Shown: positions 8,282 through 21,661, counted from the stretch's first letter. The stretch is DNA of 64,000 nucleotides from Lutibacter litoralis (GCF_014646675.1 NZ_BMNS01000002.1:248001-312000), one strand, 5' to 3'. Program-made: numbers and translations. The notes: generated by a model from the letters alone, not told the origin.

Positions 8282-9418
8282 ATGAAAAAAACAGCCTTAC
8301 TAATTATCTCTATCTGTTTATTGAGTTGTAATACCAAAAATCAAAATAAAGAACTAAAAGTAGCAACAGAAAAAAAAGAATTGGTGTTTCAAGATTTGTT
8401 CAACTCTTCTATGGATGAAAATGTAGAATGTTACAGAATTCCTGCAATAGTTACTGCCCCAAACGGAGATTTAATTGCGTCAATAGATGAACGTGTGCCG
8501 GGGTGTGGTGACCTAAAATGGAGCAAAGACATTAATATTATTGTTAGAAGAAGTTCTGATAATGGTAAAACTTGGTCTGAAATTGAAACTGTTGTAGATT
8601 TCCCTTATGGAAAGTCAGCTTCAGATCCTTCAATGATCGTTGATACTGTTACCAACGAGATTTTCTTATTTTACAACTATATGGATTTAGATACTGAAAA
8701 AGACATCTATTATTTACATGTTGTAAAAAGTGCCGATAATGGCAAAACTTGGAGCGAACCCACAGATATCACCTCTCAAATTGCAAAACCTGAATGGCAT
8801 AAAGATTTTAAATTTATTACTTCAGGAAGAGGAATCCAAACCAAAGCTGGTAAATTATTACACACTATGGTAAATTTAAATAGTGGGTTGCACGTATTTG
8901 GAAGTGATGACCATGGAAAAACTTGGTATTTTATTGATGTACCTATTCAACCAGCAGATGAATCTAAAATAATAGAACTTGTAGATGGAACTTTAATGAT
9001 AAATGCCAGAGTAAACGGAAAAGGTCTACGTTATGTGCATACTTCAACAGATGAAGGCCAAACTTGGGAAACCAACGCAGCCCCAGAATTAATTGACCCA
9101 GGTTGTAATGCCAGTATTATTCGCTATACTGCTATTGAAGATGGTTATGATAAAAACAGACTCCTTTTTTCAAATGCAAAAATGGAAAAAGGACGAAAAA
9201 ATATGAGCGTTAGAATAAGTTACGATGAAGGTAAAACTTGGAGTGAAGGAAAAACTATTTATGCCGGTTCTTCTGCTTATTCTTCTTTAACAATTTTAAA
9301 AAATGGAGATATCGGGTTGTTTTTTGAACAAGATGAGTACAGTAAAAATCCGTTTGTAAGTTTTTCTTTAGATTGGTTAACCGATGGAGAAGACACCTAT
9401 AAAAAATCTTCAAACTAA
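8282..9418 (+). CDS. nanH: exo-alpha-sialidase, GH33 lipoprotein
   Basis: A 378-residue sialidase that releases terminal sialic acid. It begins with a lipoprotein signal whose lipobox is LLSC (Cys16), so it is membrane-anchored, possibly surface-exposed. Arg52 in YRIP is the first of the arginine triad and Asp77 a candidate acid/base. Asp-boxes (S-x-D-x-G-x-T-W) occur at about 91-98, 150-157, 208-215, 255-262 and 313-320, fitting a six-bladed propeller. Glu232 and Tyr333 are the likely nucleophile pair. There is no extra carbohydrate-binding module. It supplies substrate for the anomerases, transporter and lyase encoded around it. Confidence 0.94.
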   Translation: MKKTALLIISICLLSCNTKNQNKELKVATEKKELVFQDLFNSSMDENVECYRIPAIVTAPNGDLIASIDERVPGCGDLKWSKDINIIVRRSSDNGKTWSEIETVVDFPYGKSASDPSMIVDTVTNEIFLFYNYMDLDTEKDIYYLHVVKSADNGKTWSEPTDITSQIAKPEWHKDFKFITSGRGIQTKAGKLLHTMVNLNSGLHVFGSDDHGKTWYFIDVPIQPADESKIIELVDGTLMINARVNGKGLRYVHTSTDEGQTWETNAAPELIDPGCNASIIRYTAIEDGYDKNRLLFSNAKMEKGRKNMSVRISYDEGKTWSEGKTIYAGSSAYSSLTILKNGDIGLFFEQDEYSKNPFVSFSLDWLTDGEDTYKKSSN

Positions 9419-9458
9419 GGTTTTACAACAAAACAATATCAACACTTTTACAATATAA

Positions 9459-12698
<3,240 letters not shown>

Positions 12699-12721
12699 GG
12701 TTTATTTAGCATCTAATAATT

Positions 12722-14806
12722 ATGAATTTTATACGCTTTAATCTGTTTTTTACACTAGTAATAGCACTTTCATTTACTGCTATTTCTTATACACAAACAA
12801 CTAAAGTAGCATGTATTGGTGACAGTGTTACCTACGGTTATGGGATAAAACAACGTGAAGAAAACAGTTATCCTGCTCAATTGCAACAATTATTAGGTGC
12901 TAATTATAAAGTAGCCAATTTTGGATATTCCGGTGCTACCATGCTAAAAAATGGTCACAAACCTTATTGGGATAAGGAAGTTTTTATAAAATCTCAAGAG
13001 TTTGAGCCAACTATTATAATAATTCATTTAGGTTTAAACGACCAAGGAAACAATAATTGGCCACAACATAAAGAAGAGTTTGAAAGTGATTATTTAGATA
13101 TGATTGCTACCTATAGAAATCTCCCTTCAAAACCTACTGTTATTATTTGTAAAATGACTCCTACTTTTTCTGGACATCATTGGTTTGAAGAAGGAATGCG
13201 AGAAAACTTCAAAGAAATTCAAACTAAAATTGAGCAAATAGCTAAAATAGCAAATGTTGATGTTATAGATTTACACGAACCCTTGTATCGTTTTCCTGAA
13301 TATTTTCCAGATAATTTACACCCAACAAAAGAAGGTGCTAAAATAATTTCTGAAAAAGTTTATGGCGCCATTACTGGTAACTATGGTAGTTTAAAAGTGC
13401 CTTTATTGTATGGAGAAAATATGGTATTACAGAGAAATAAAACTATAAATTTTGAAGGTACAGCCAATTATAATGAGAAAATTACTATTGAATTTAACAA
13501 CAAAACAAAAACGACAATAACAGACTTTAATGGTAATTGGAAAATAGCTTTTGATCCAATGCCTGCCGGCGGTCCATTTCCTTTAAAAATTGCTTCAAAT
13601 AAAAAAACCATCGATATTAACAATGTTTATGTTGGTGAAGTTTGGTTGGCTTCGGGCCAATCCAATATGGATTTTAAGGTACAATCAATGGAAAGTGCGG
13701 CAACCGTTTTAAAAGATTCATTAAATGAAAATATCTTCTTATTTTCTATAGATGGAAAAGCATTATCTGGTCAGAAATTTGCAGAAGAAGAACTTTTAAC
13801 TTGCAATGCTTCTAATTATTTTCAATCTTCTGGTTGGCAAAATACAACAACTAAAAATATTGAAAATTTTTCAGCAGTTGCGTATTCTTTCGCTTATAAT
13901 CTTCAAAAAAACTTAAATATTCCAGTTGGTATTATTTGCAACGCCATTGGTGGATCTCCTATACAAAGTTGGGTTAGTAGAGAAACTATGGAGCAAACAC
14001 ACACAACGGTAAATTTGCTAAACGACACACAATTAAATCCGCTTGTTGATAGCTGGGTTGCTGAAAGAATTAAGTTAAATATGGAGGATGTGAAAAACAC
14101 AAACATAAAAGCAAGACATCCTTACCAACCTACGCTATTATTTGATGCTGGAATAATGCCTATTAAGAATTATGGAATAAAAGGTGTTATTTGGTATCAA
14201 GGTGAATCGAATGCTGAAAAACCAACATTGCATTCAAAATTGTTTAAATTATTGGTTAAAGATTGGCGATTTCATTTTAAAAATCCTGAATTATCTTTTT
14301 ATTTTGTACAATTAAGCAGTATTGAAAGACCAACTTGGGGAACATTTAGAGATTCACAAAGAAGATTATTAGAAATACCAAATACAGGAATGGCTGTTTC
14401 TTTAGATGTTGGTAATAAAACAGATGTGCATCCAAAAAAGAAATGGATTCTTGGTGAACGCTTGTCAAAAATTGCGCTTCATAAAAATTATAATTTCTCA
14501 AAGGAATTTTCAGGGCCACTACTCGATTTTGTAAATGTAAAAGGAAACAAATTACAGGTTTATTTTAAACATGCCGAAGCATTAACAACTTCAAACGGCA
14601 AACAGGTAACTGATATCTTTATTGCTAATTCAGATAAAATATTTGTACCTGCAAAAACCAAATTAAACAACAATATATTAGAAGTTTGGTCCTCAGAAAT
14701 TAAAAACCCAAGGTATGTAAAGTATGGCTATACTCCATTTTCAAACGGAAATTTGATAAATAAGCACGGCTTACCAGCTTCTACATTCTCAAATCTAGTA
14801 GAATAA
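12722..14806 (+). CDS. two-domain esterase: SGNH hydrolase fused to sialate O-acetylesterase
   Basis: A 694-residue exported protein with two serine-esterase domains. Domain 1 (about 27-220) is a GDSL/SGNH hydrolase with nucleophile Ser35 in CIGDSVTYGYG, the LGLNDQGN block and Asp197/His200 in DNLHP. Domain 2 (about 225-694) is a sialate O-acetylesterase of the DUF303/SASA type with Ser314 in GQSNM, an IWYQGESN block and His570 in DVHPKKK. It should remove 9-O- (and perhaps 4-O- or 7-O-) acetyl groups that block sialidase or NanA. Such two-domain esterases are known in Bacteroidota sialic acid loci. Signal peptide residues about 1-25. Confidence 0.9.
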   Translation: MNFIRFNLFFTLVIALSFTAISYTQTTKVACIGDSVTYGYGIKQREENSYPAQLQQLLGANYKVANFGYSGATMLKNGHKPYWDKEVFIKSQEFEPTIIIIHLGLNDQGNNNWPQHKEEFESDYLDMIATYRNLPSKPTVIICKMTPTFSGHHWFEEGMRENFKEIQTKIEQIAKIANVDVIDLHEPLYRFPEYFPDNLHPTKEGAKIISEKVYGAITGNYGSLKVPLLYGENMVLQRNKTINFEGTANYNEKITIEFNNKTKTTITDFNGNWKIAFDPMPAGGPFPLKIASNKKTIDINNVYVGEVWLASGQSNMDFKVQSMESAATVLKDSLNENIFLFSIDGKALSGQKFAEEELLTCNASNYFQSSGWQNTTTKNIENFSAVAYSFAYNLQKNLNIPVGIICNAIGGSPIQSWVSRETMEQTHTTVNLLNDTQLNPLVDSWVAERIKLNMEDVKNTNIKARHPYQPTLLFDAGIMPIKNYGIKGVIWYQGESNAEKPTLHSKLFKLLVKDWRFHFKNPELSFYFVQLSSIERPTWGTFRDSQRRLLEIPNTGMAVSLDVGNKTDVHPKKKWILGERLSKIALHKNYNFSKEFSGPLLDFVNVKGNKLQVYFKHAEALTTSNGKQVTDIFIANSDKIFVPAKTKLNNNILEVWSSEIKNPRYVKYGYTPFSNGNLINKHGLPASTFSNLVE

Positions 14807-14821
14807 CTTAAAATTAAATAA

Positions 14822-16006
14822 ATGAAATTTAGATCTTTTTTCTTAGTGTCAATCTTGTTAATCACAAGTACTATTTTTGCGCAAAAATTTGAAAACTTAG
14901 CACAAACTCCACCAATGGGATGGAATAGTTGGAACAGTTTTCAATGTGAAAATGTTAATGAAACTGTAATTAAAGAAATGGCTGATGCCATGGTTAAAAA
15001 TGGCCTAAAAGATGCTGGTTATGAATATATTGTAATTGACGATTGCTGGCAAATTGGGCGTGACAAAGATGGTTATATAATTGTAGATAAAGAAAAATTC
15101 CCTTCAGGCATAAAAAGTTTAGCAGCTTATATTCATTCAAAAGGCTTAAAGTTTGGTATCTATTCTGATGCTGGAACAAAAACCTGTGCTGGTCGTCCAG
15201 GTAGTAAAGGTTTTGAATTAGAAGATGCAAAAACGTATGCTAAATGGGATGTGGATTATTTAAAGTATGATTGGTGTTTTACTGAAGGCCAAGATGCTAA
15301 AGTTTCTTATAAAAAAATGCGTGATGCTTTATATAAAGCTGGAAGACCAATTGTTTTTAGTATGTGCGAGTGGGGCGAAAACAAACCCTGGGAATGGGCA
15401 GAAAACGTAGGACATTTATGGAGAACTACACTAGATATTGATATGAAAGGTAGATTTGATGGAGATGTTTGGGACAATCATATCGGTTGGACAAATATTG
15501 TAGATATGCAAGTTGGATTAGAAAAATATGCCGGTCCTGGGCATTGGAACGATCCAGATATGTTAGCTGTTGGAAATAATGATATGCCACAAAATGAAGC
15601 CAGGGCACATTTTAGTATGTGGTGCATGTTGGCTGCTCCGCTTATGGCTGGAAACGATTTAAGAGCAATGTCTGTAAATGATCAAGATATTTTAACAAAT
15701 AAAGCATTAATCGCTGTTAATCAAGATGTTTTAGGAAAACAAGGTTTTAAAATTGAAGATCTTGGAAATTTTGAAATTTGGCAAAAACCGTTAGAAAACG
15801 GAGATATTGCAATTTGTTTATTCAATAGAGACATTACTAATAAAAAATATAAAATTAATTGGTCTAACCTTAAAATCAAAGATTTTTCTGGATCTTACAC
15901 AGTAAAAGACCTTTGGAAAGATAAAGTTATTGGATCTAGTAACAAAGAATTTACTATAGAAATACCTAGCAGAGATGTTGTTGTTTTTAGATTAATTAAA
16001 ACATAA
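14822..16006 (+). CDS. alpha-galactosidase, GH27
   Basis: A 394-residue exported glycosidase (signal peptide about 1-20, ending FAQ). GH27 hallmarks are PPMGWNSWNSF near the N-terminus, YIVIDDCWQ, FGIYSDAGTKTCAGRPGS, the nucleophile Asp150 in LKYDWC, and the acid/base Asp in GHWNDPDML (about 244-246). A short beta-sandwich domain closes the protein. GH27 includes alpha-galactosidases and alpha-N-acetylgalactosaminidases, which cannot be separated from sequence by eye. It suggests that the target glycans carry terminal alpha-Gal or alpha-GalNAc as well as sialic acid. It is 15 bp from the esterase and 12 bp from the next gene. Confidence 0.9.
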   Translation: MKFRSFFLVSILLITSTIFAQKFENLAQTPPMGWNSWNSFQCENVNETVIKEMADAMVKNGLKDAGYEYIVIDDCWQIGRDKDGYIIVDKEKFPSGIKSLAAYIHSKGLKFGIYSDAGTKTCAGRPGSKGFELEDAKTYAKWDVDYLKYDWCFTEGQDAKVSYKKMRDALYKAGRPIVFSMCEWGENKPWEWAENVGHLWRTTLDIDMKGRFDGDVWDNHIGWTNIVDMQVGLEKYAGPGHWNDPDMLAVGNNDMPQNEARAHFSMWCMLAAPLMAGNDLRAMSVNDQDILTNKALIAVNQDVLGKQGFKIEDLGNFEIWQKPLENGDIAICLFNRDITNKKYKINWSNLKIKDFSGSYTVKDLWKDKVIGSSNKEFTIEIPSRDVVVFRLIKT

Positions 16007-16018
16007 AATTCTCTCAGC

Positions 16019-18064
16019 ATGCGTCTTTTTTTATTCAACTTTTTGTTTATAGTTATTGGTAGCTTCGGAACTATATTTAGTTTAAATGCGTGTGCAACAG
16101 TTAAATTTGATAGTACAACTTTACAAGCAAAATATCCAATTATTCCATCGCCTCAAGAAATTAGTTATGGCGAAACTGAACTTTATTTTGAAACAATTAC
16201 AATTCAAAATACAGTTTTTGAACCTGAAGCGAACCAGTTGATTGCTTTTTTTAAAGAAAATGGTATTGAAGTGTCTAATGATGGTTTAAAAATTAACTTC
16301 ATTAAGCAAAATATTTCTAAAAACAATAGTGAAGAAGCATACAAAATTCAAATTAATTCAGAAATTACAATAACTGCAAATACTGGAAAGGGTGCATTTT
16401 ATGCAATTCAAACTTTAAAACAAATTTTCAGGAAAAATAACAATAAAGGTGAATTTCCTTCACTAAATATTACAGATTGGCCAGCATTTAAAATAAGAGG
16501 TTTTATGCACGATACTGGAAGAAACTTTCAATCGGTTGCACAATTAAAAGAGCAAATAGAAGTCCTTTCAAACTATAAATACAATATTTTTCATTGGCAT
16601 TTAACAGATGACCCGGCGTGGCGATTGGAAAGTAAATTATATCCACAATTGCAAAATGAAAGTGCAACAACCCGTCAAAAAGGAAAGTTTTACACGCAAG
16701 AAGATTTTAAAGAAATTGTAGCTTTTTGTAAGGAAAGGCATATTACTGTAATACCTGAATTTGATATTCCAGGGCATTCTAGAGCCTTTAGAACAGCCTT
16801 AGGTTTTAAATCGATGCGCGATGTAAAAGCATTACCTGTTTTACTAGATCTTTTTAGGGAATTAATGAGTTTAACAACTCCAGAAGATATGCCGTATATT
16901 CATATTGGAACCGATGAAGTGCGTAATAAAGAAGAGTATGTTTCAGAAGATTTTATTCTAGAAATTATGAACCTTATCAAGTCCAACAATAGAGAATTAA
17001 TTGTTTGGAAAGAAGGTATTGAAATAGCCGAAGATTCAACATCAATAAATCAACTTTGGGCGCAACATTCACCTAGAAAAGAACATCGCTTTATAGATTC
17101 TAGAGCAAATTACATCAATCATTTAGATCCTTTTGCAGGAATGTCTCGCTTATTTTTTCAACAACCTTGTAGGCAACCGCAAGGCGATAAAATTGCTTTA
17201 GGCGGAATTTTATGTGCATGGCCAGATAATAATACAGCACATGAAAGTGATATTTTAAAACAAAATCCAATATATCCGTCTATGGTGTTTTATTCTGATG
17301 CCATTTGGAAAGGAAGGAAAAAGAATTATAAAGAGTATTGGGCAAAATTACCAAAACAACACACAAAAGAGTTTAACGATTTTAAACTGTTTGAAGAAAA
17401 AGTTATTACTCATAGAGATTTATTTTTTGAAGGAAAGGAATTTCCGTATGCAGCACAAACCAATATTACTTGGAAAATTATTGGCCCTTTTGACCATAAA
17501 GGGGATTTCAAAACTCCTTTTGAAGTAGAAAACAACATAAAAAATAGCTATAAAGTTGAAGGTAAAACTTTTACTTGGAACGATTTAATTGTTGGAGGTA
17601 CTATTCATTTAAAACATTTTTTTGGATTTCCTTCATATACAGACAAAAATAGTGGAACGTACTATGCATACTCAGAAATTTATTCACCTAATAATCGTGT
17701 GCAAGATTTCTGGATTGGGTTCCAAGGTTGGTCACGTTCTGGTGGACGACGTGTTGGCCCTTTTCCAAATATTGGTCAATGGCATACCACAAACCCGAAA
17801 ATTTGGGTAAACAAACAAGAAATTGAACCTCCCGTTTGGAAACAACCAAATTTAGCAACCAAAACTGATGAAATACCATTTGTTGATGAAGATTATTTTT
17901 ATAGAAGTCCAACTAAAATTCATCTTAAAAAAGGGTGGAATACAGTACTGTTAAAAATTCCACACGGAAGAAGCTCTTGGAAATGGATGTTTACTTGTAT
18001 TCCCATTAATATTAATGAATCGGGTATTAAGGAAGTAAAGGATTTAAAATTTAGAACAAATTAA
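16019..18064 (+). CDS. beta-N-acetylhexosaminidase, GH20
   Basis: A 681-residue GH20 enzyme. It has an N-terminal GH20b domain (about 35-155), a catalytic barrel with GRNFQSVAQLKEQI and YNIFHWHLTDDPAWRLE, and the substrate-assisted catalytic pair Asp299-Glu300 in HIGTDEV. A C-terminal extension of about 200 residues (beta-rich, many Trp) is of unassigned type. The N-terminus is hydrophobic and ends in SLNAC (Cys25), a plausible lipobox, so it may be a lipoprotein. It would release GlcNAc or GalNAc after the sialidase and galactosidases have acted. Confidence 0.9.
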   Translation: MRLFLFNFLFIVIGSFGTIFSLNACATVKFDSTTLQAKYPIIPSPQEISYGETELYFETITIQNTVFEPEANQLIAFFKENGIEVSNDGLKINFIKQNISKNNSEEAYKIQINSEITITANTGKGAFYAIQTLKQIFRKNNNKGEFPSLNITDWPAFKIRGFMHDTGRNFQSVAQLKEQIEVLSNYKYNIFHWHLTDDPAWRLESKLYPQLQNESATTRQKGKFYTQEDFKEIVAFCKERHITVIPEFDIPGHSRAFRTALGFKSMRDVKALPVLLDLFRELMSLTTPEDMPYIHIGTDEVRNKEEYVSEDFILEIMNLIKSNNRELIVWKEGIEIAEDSTSINQLWAQHSPRKEHRFIDSRANYINHLDPFAGMSRLFFQQPCRQPQGDKIALGGILCAWPDNNTAHESDILKQNPIYPSMVFYSDAIWKGRKKNYKEYWAKLPKQHTKEFNDFKLFEEKVITHRDLFFEGKEFPYAAQTNITWKIIGPFDHKGDFKTPFEVENNIKNSYKVEGKTFTWNDLIVGGTIHLKHFFGFPSYTDKNSGTYYAYSEIYSPNNRVQDFWIGFQGWSRSGGRRVGPFPNIGQWHTTNPKIWVNKQEIEPPVWKQPNLATKTDEIPFVDEDYFYRSPTKIHLKKGWNTVLLKIPHGRSSWKWMFTCIPININESGIKEVKDLKFRTN

Positions 18065-18075
18065 TAAATTATTTT

Positions 18076-18732
18076 ATGAAAAAATACATTCTCCTACTAG
18101 TTGTTTTTTGTTTAACAATTAACAGTTATTCTCAAAAAAAATATTCAGAACATTATTACAAAAGGTATGAACTTTTTAAAAGTGAAGCTGATACAAAAAA
18201 TGAGATCGTTTTTTTAGGAAACAGTATTACGGAGGGTGGTGACTGGAAAGCTCTATTTCCAAATATAAATGCTGTAAACCGTGGAATTAGCGGAGACGTA
18301 ACCGATGGGATTTTAAATAGATTAGATGAAGTGCTTTCTTCTCAACCTAAAAAAATATTCATATTGATTGGAACAAACGATTTGGCAAGAGGAAAAAGTA
18401 TTGATGAAGTTTTGAATAATAGCAAAATACTACTTGAAAAAATTAAAGCAGTTTCAAAAGAAACAAAAATCTACCTTCAAAGTGTGTTGCCATATAATCC
18501 AAATATTGGTACTAAATTTTCAGGTCATAAATCTAAGCAACAAGATGTGTTGGTTTTAAATAAAAAACTTAAAAAACTTGCCAGAGACCAAGGTGTAAAG
18601 TTCTTAAATATTCATAAAAAATTCAGGAATAAAAAAGGTGAATTAAAGGCAAATTTAACCTATGATGGTTTACACCTGAATAAAAGTGGTTATGTTTTTT
18701 GGGCTAAAATTATCAAAAAACATGTCAACTAA
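18076..18732 (+). CDS. secreted SGNH/GDSL-family hydrolase
   Basis: A 218-residue exported protein (signal about 1-19, ending SYS-Q). SGNH blocks are visible: nucleophile Ser50 in FLGNSITEGG (GNS in place of GDS), Gly in RGISGD, GTND near 100, and the Asp-x-x-His pair in YDGLHLNKSG. It is the last gene of the operon. By context it may be another deacetylase for O-acetylated sugars, in addition to the two esterase domains at 12722-14806, but the substrate cannot be deduced. Confidence 0.85.
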   Translation: MKKYILLLVVFCLTINSYSQKKYSEHYYKRYELFKSEADTKNEIVFLGNSITEGGDWKALFPNINAVNRGISGDVTDGILNRLDEVLSSQPKKIFILIGTNDLARGKSIDEVLNNSKILLEKIKAVSKETKIYLQSVLPYNPNIGTKFSGHKSKQQDVLVLNKKLKKLARDQGVKFLNIHKKFRNKKGELKANLTYDGLHLNKSGYVFWAKIIKKHVN

Positions 18733-18987
18733 TTTAAAATTATTCATCGAGTTTTTTTAGCGCTCCATTCTTTCTTCGAATATCAAATTTACTTCTAAAA
18801 ACTGCTATAATATTAATGTTAAGACAATCGCATTAACGTTTTTTACAATAACACTATTTATACTGACTTAGCTTTGTTAAAGCTTTGGAAAGTTATCATA
18901 ATTTTTAAAGTTGGAAACAACAACGCTAAAGAAGTAATTTACTCAAAAATTATTTCAATAAAAGAATAACTATTATTCTATTCAAAT

Positions 18988-19033
18988 ATAGCTGTATAAC
19001 TTTATGCTTTTCAACACAAAGTTATACAGCTAT
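18988..19033. terminator. bidirectional intrinsic terminator between convergent units
   Basis: A perfect 16-bp stem (18988-19003 with 19018-19033, arms beginning ATAGCTGTATAAC) with a 14-nt loop lies between the convergent SGNH gene and the symporter gene. Flanking A/T runs allow use on both strands. The rest of the 18733-19051 gap (319 bp) holds no recognisable gene. Confidence 0.75.
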
Positions 19034-19051
19034 TTATATATCTAATAAAAA

Positions 19052-21661
19052 CTAAGACGATTTCTTACTAAAGATTAAGCTAAAAACGTACCCAAAAGTA
19101 AAGCACGAAACTACACCAAAAAATGAATACATTAAAAAACTGATTTCAGTAAAGACACTTATATACCATATTACAATAGCACTAACCAACAACCCTAACA
19201 ATGTTCCCTTAGCATTGGCTTTTTTAGTAAGCATTCCTAAAAGAAACATCCCGCCTAAACCTCCTGTAAATAGTCCTAAAAATCGATAGAACTGATCCCA
19301 AAGAGATTTAATATTAGAACTTGCCATCCAAAGCGCCAACAATAAACCAAGAACACCTGTTATAATAGTTGCCATCCTTGCAATTCGCAACAATTTCATA
19401 TCAGAAACATTAGGTTTAAAATGCGAATGAAAATCGTTACAATATGCAGTAGATACCGAATTTAAACTACTACTTATGCTGGACATAGCAGCAGAGAAAA
19501 TACCAGCCACTAATAATCCTGAAACCCCAATTGGTAATTCTCTAACGATATACCAGGGAAAAATTGAATCGTTATTAGAAATAGCAGGAGAAAGTGCATT
19601 AGGCATTTCGGTATAGAATATAAATAAAAGTGTACCTATACCAAAAAATATAATAGTTGCAGGTAGCGTAAGTACAGCATTGGTATATAGTGTTTTTTGG
19701 GAATCTTTAATGCTTGAACTGGTTAAAAAACGCTGGACTATGGTTTGGTCGGTTCCCTGTGTAACCATTGCAGAAGCGAGTCCTCCTAAAAAGACCACCC
19801 AAAAGGTTGATTCTGTAAAGTTAAACTCCATATTTGTAAGATTGAATTTGTCTCTTTCAGAAGCATAACTTATCATATCTACAAAAGAAGTTTCTGTATG
19901 TAGCATAATCCATATAACTGCCAAAATACTACCTCCTAGAAGAACAACTACTTGCATTACATCTGTCCATATCACAGCCTCTATACCTCCAAAAGTTGTA
20001 TATAATATACATAGTAAACCCATTATTATTATACTGGTTTCAACTGGTATGCCCGTAACAATTGAAATTGCCAATGATGGTAATAATAACACTATCCCAA
20101 TTCTTCCTAACTGAAATAATATAAAAGATAGACTTCCAAAAGCACGTGCCTTATAATTAAACCTATCTTCAAGATATTCATAGGCTGTTTTAATTTTTAG
20201 TTTATTAAAAAAAGGTATAAAAATAAATGCTATTACAGGTGTTATAAGAATGGCTGTTATGTTTAGAAAAAAGAAAGACCAATCTGTTACAAAAGCCTTG
20301 GCTGGAATAGCCATAAAGGTTATAGCACTTAACAATGTACCAAAAACACTTAAACCTGAAGCCCACCAAGGTATACGGCCTCCTCCTGTAAAATAATCTT
20401 TGGTTGATTTCTGTTTACGAGCAAAATAAAGACCTATTAGCACGGATATTAATAAATACAATGCTAAGACAGTATAATTTATAATTCCAAATGGATGAGC
20501 TGCTTCAGCAATTTTAAAAGTTTTAACGTTTGGAGTACGAATGCCTGGAGATAACTCTCCCGAAACAATAGTAAAATCATCATTGTGTTTAAAAGCGAGT
20601 GCTGTAACAGGAATTTTAGTTGTAAGACTGTCATAAACAAACCACTTTTTAGTAATGGTATTGTACCCCAAAATATCCTTTGAAAAGCCTGGGTGGTTAT
20701 TAAGAATATTATTTCTTCTAACTTTTAAAGATTCTGCTATGGCATCGTTTTGTGTTGTATCTAATTGTAAGGAAATATTTTCCAACTCATCAAAAAGAAC
20801 CTCATCACTTCCACCATATAAAATAATATGCATTGAACCCATAGCTTCAGGTGAAGCTCCCATCAATACTCTAGACTTGTCATTTATAATAATATCACCT
20901 TCATCTTGCCATGTTTGTTTCTTAAAATCATAAGATAAATAATTGGTAAGGGTTTGTGACTTTTGTCCAGATTTTTGATTCCTTCCTCCTATAACAAATA
21001 ACTTTTTATTTGTAGAAGTTTCTTGAATTACTGCGCTGTGGACAGCTCTAGGGGGACCTGGAAAATCAGTTAATTTTTCCCACTTTTGTTTGCTCTTTAA
21101 GTTTAATCTATAAAATGAATTAATGCTATTTTTAGAATTTTTACCACCTACCACATACACAAAATCTTCTAGCACAACAGCAGATGTATAGGCTATTGGT
21201 TCAGGCAATTCTGGATATTCTGTGATTTCCACTTCATTAGTAGTGGAATTGTAAGATAAAAGAAATACTTTATCACTTGTATATTCTTCATTGTCACCTC
21301 CTATACACAAAATTCCGTTCTCTGTTGATACTGAAGCCGAATAAGCAAGAGGGATTGGTAATTCTTTACTGGAAAGCCTCCAATGGTTACTTTCGAGAAT
21401 ATAAATGTTTTTACTCCAAACTTTTTTTCCACCTTCCCAAGGAAGTCCATTTGGAAAATTTGCTCCTCCTGCAACCACAACAACCTCATTGTGTACTCCA
21501 CCTAACATACCTGCATAACCAAGAGAAGTATCTACCCCCTTTTCAGCTGGTAAACTAGGTAGACTTACAATATCTAATTTATTTACTGCCTCCTGACCAA
21601 AGGATTGTGCAAAAGCTAGAACAGCAAGTACTACTATTAATATATTCTTAATTCTCTTCAT
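19052..21661 (-). CDS. NanM-like kelch mutarotase fused to a sodium:solute symporter (sialic acid uptake)
   Basis: An 869-residue inner-membrane protein. After a signal peptide (about 1-22) comes a kelch beta-propeller (about 25-370, repeats such as YVVGGKNS, FVIGGRNQ and ILYGGSDE) resembling N-acetylneuraminate epimerase NanM. From about 377 there are some 13 hydrophobic segments of the SSS family, beginning INYTVLALYLLISVLIGLYFA, then TGGGRIPWWASGLSVFGTLL. The propeller should face the periplasm, converting released alpha-sialic acid to the beta form at the mouth of the Na+ symporter. Such fusions are known in Bacteroidota. It is transcribed against the main operon, with operator copy 4 about 300 bp upstream. 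The sialic acid substrate is inferred but well supported by context. Confidence 0.88.
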   Translation of the reverse strand: MKRIKNILIVVLAVLAFAQSFGQEAVNKLDIVSLPSLPAEKGVDTSLGYAGMLGGVHNEVVVVAGGANFPNGLPWEGGKKVWSKNIYILESNHWRLSSKELPIPLAYSASVSTENGILCIGGDNEEYTSDKVFLLSYNSTTNEVEITEYPELPEPIAYTSAVVLEDFVYVVGGKNSKNSINSFYRLNLKSKQKWEKLTDFPGPPRAVHSAVIQETSTNKKLFVIGGRNQKSGQKSQTLTNYLSYDFKKQTWQDEGDIIINDKSRVLMGASPEAMGSMHIILYGGSDEVLFDELENISLQLDTTQNDAIAESLKVRRNNILNNHPGFSKDILGYNTITKKWFVYDSLTTKIPVTALAFKHNDDFTIVSGELSPGIRTPNVKTFKIAEAAHPFGIINYTVLALYLLISVLIGLYFARKQKSTKDYFTGGGRIPWWASGLSVFGTLLSAITFMAIPAKAFVTDWSFFFLNITAILITPVIAFIFIPFFNKLKIKTAYEYLEDRFNYKARAFGSLSFILFQLGRIGIVLLLPSLAISIVTGIPVETSIIIMGLLCILYTTFGGIEAVIWTDVMQVVVLLGGSILAVIWIMLHTETSFVDMISYASERDKFNLTNMEFNFTESTFWVVFLGGLASAMVTQGTDQTIVQRFLTSSSIKDSQKTLYTNAVLTLPATIIFFGIGTLLFIFYTEMPNALSPAISNNDSIFPWYIVRELPIGVSGLLVAGIFSAAMSSISSSLNSVSTAYCNDFHSHFKPNVSDMKLLRIARMATIITGVLGLLLALWMASSNIKSLWDQFYRFLGLFTGGLGGMFLLGMLTKKANAKGTLLGLLVSAIVIWYISVFTEISFLMYSFFGVVSCFTFGYVFSLIFSKKSS

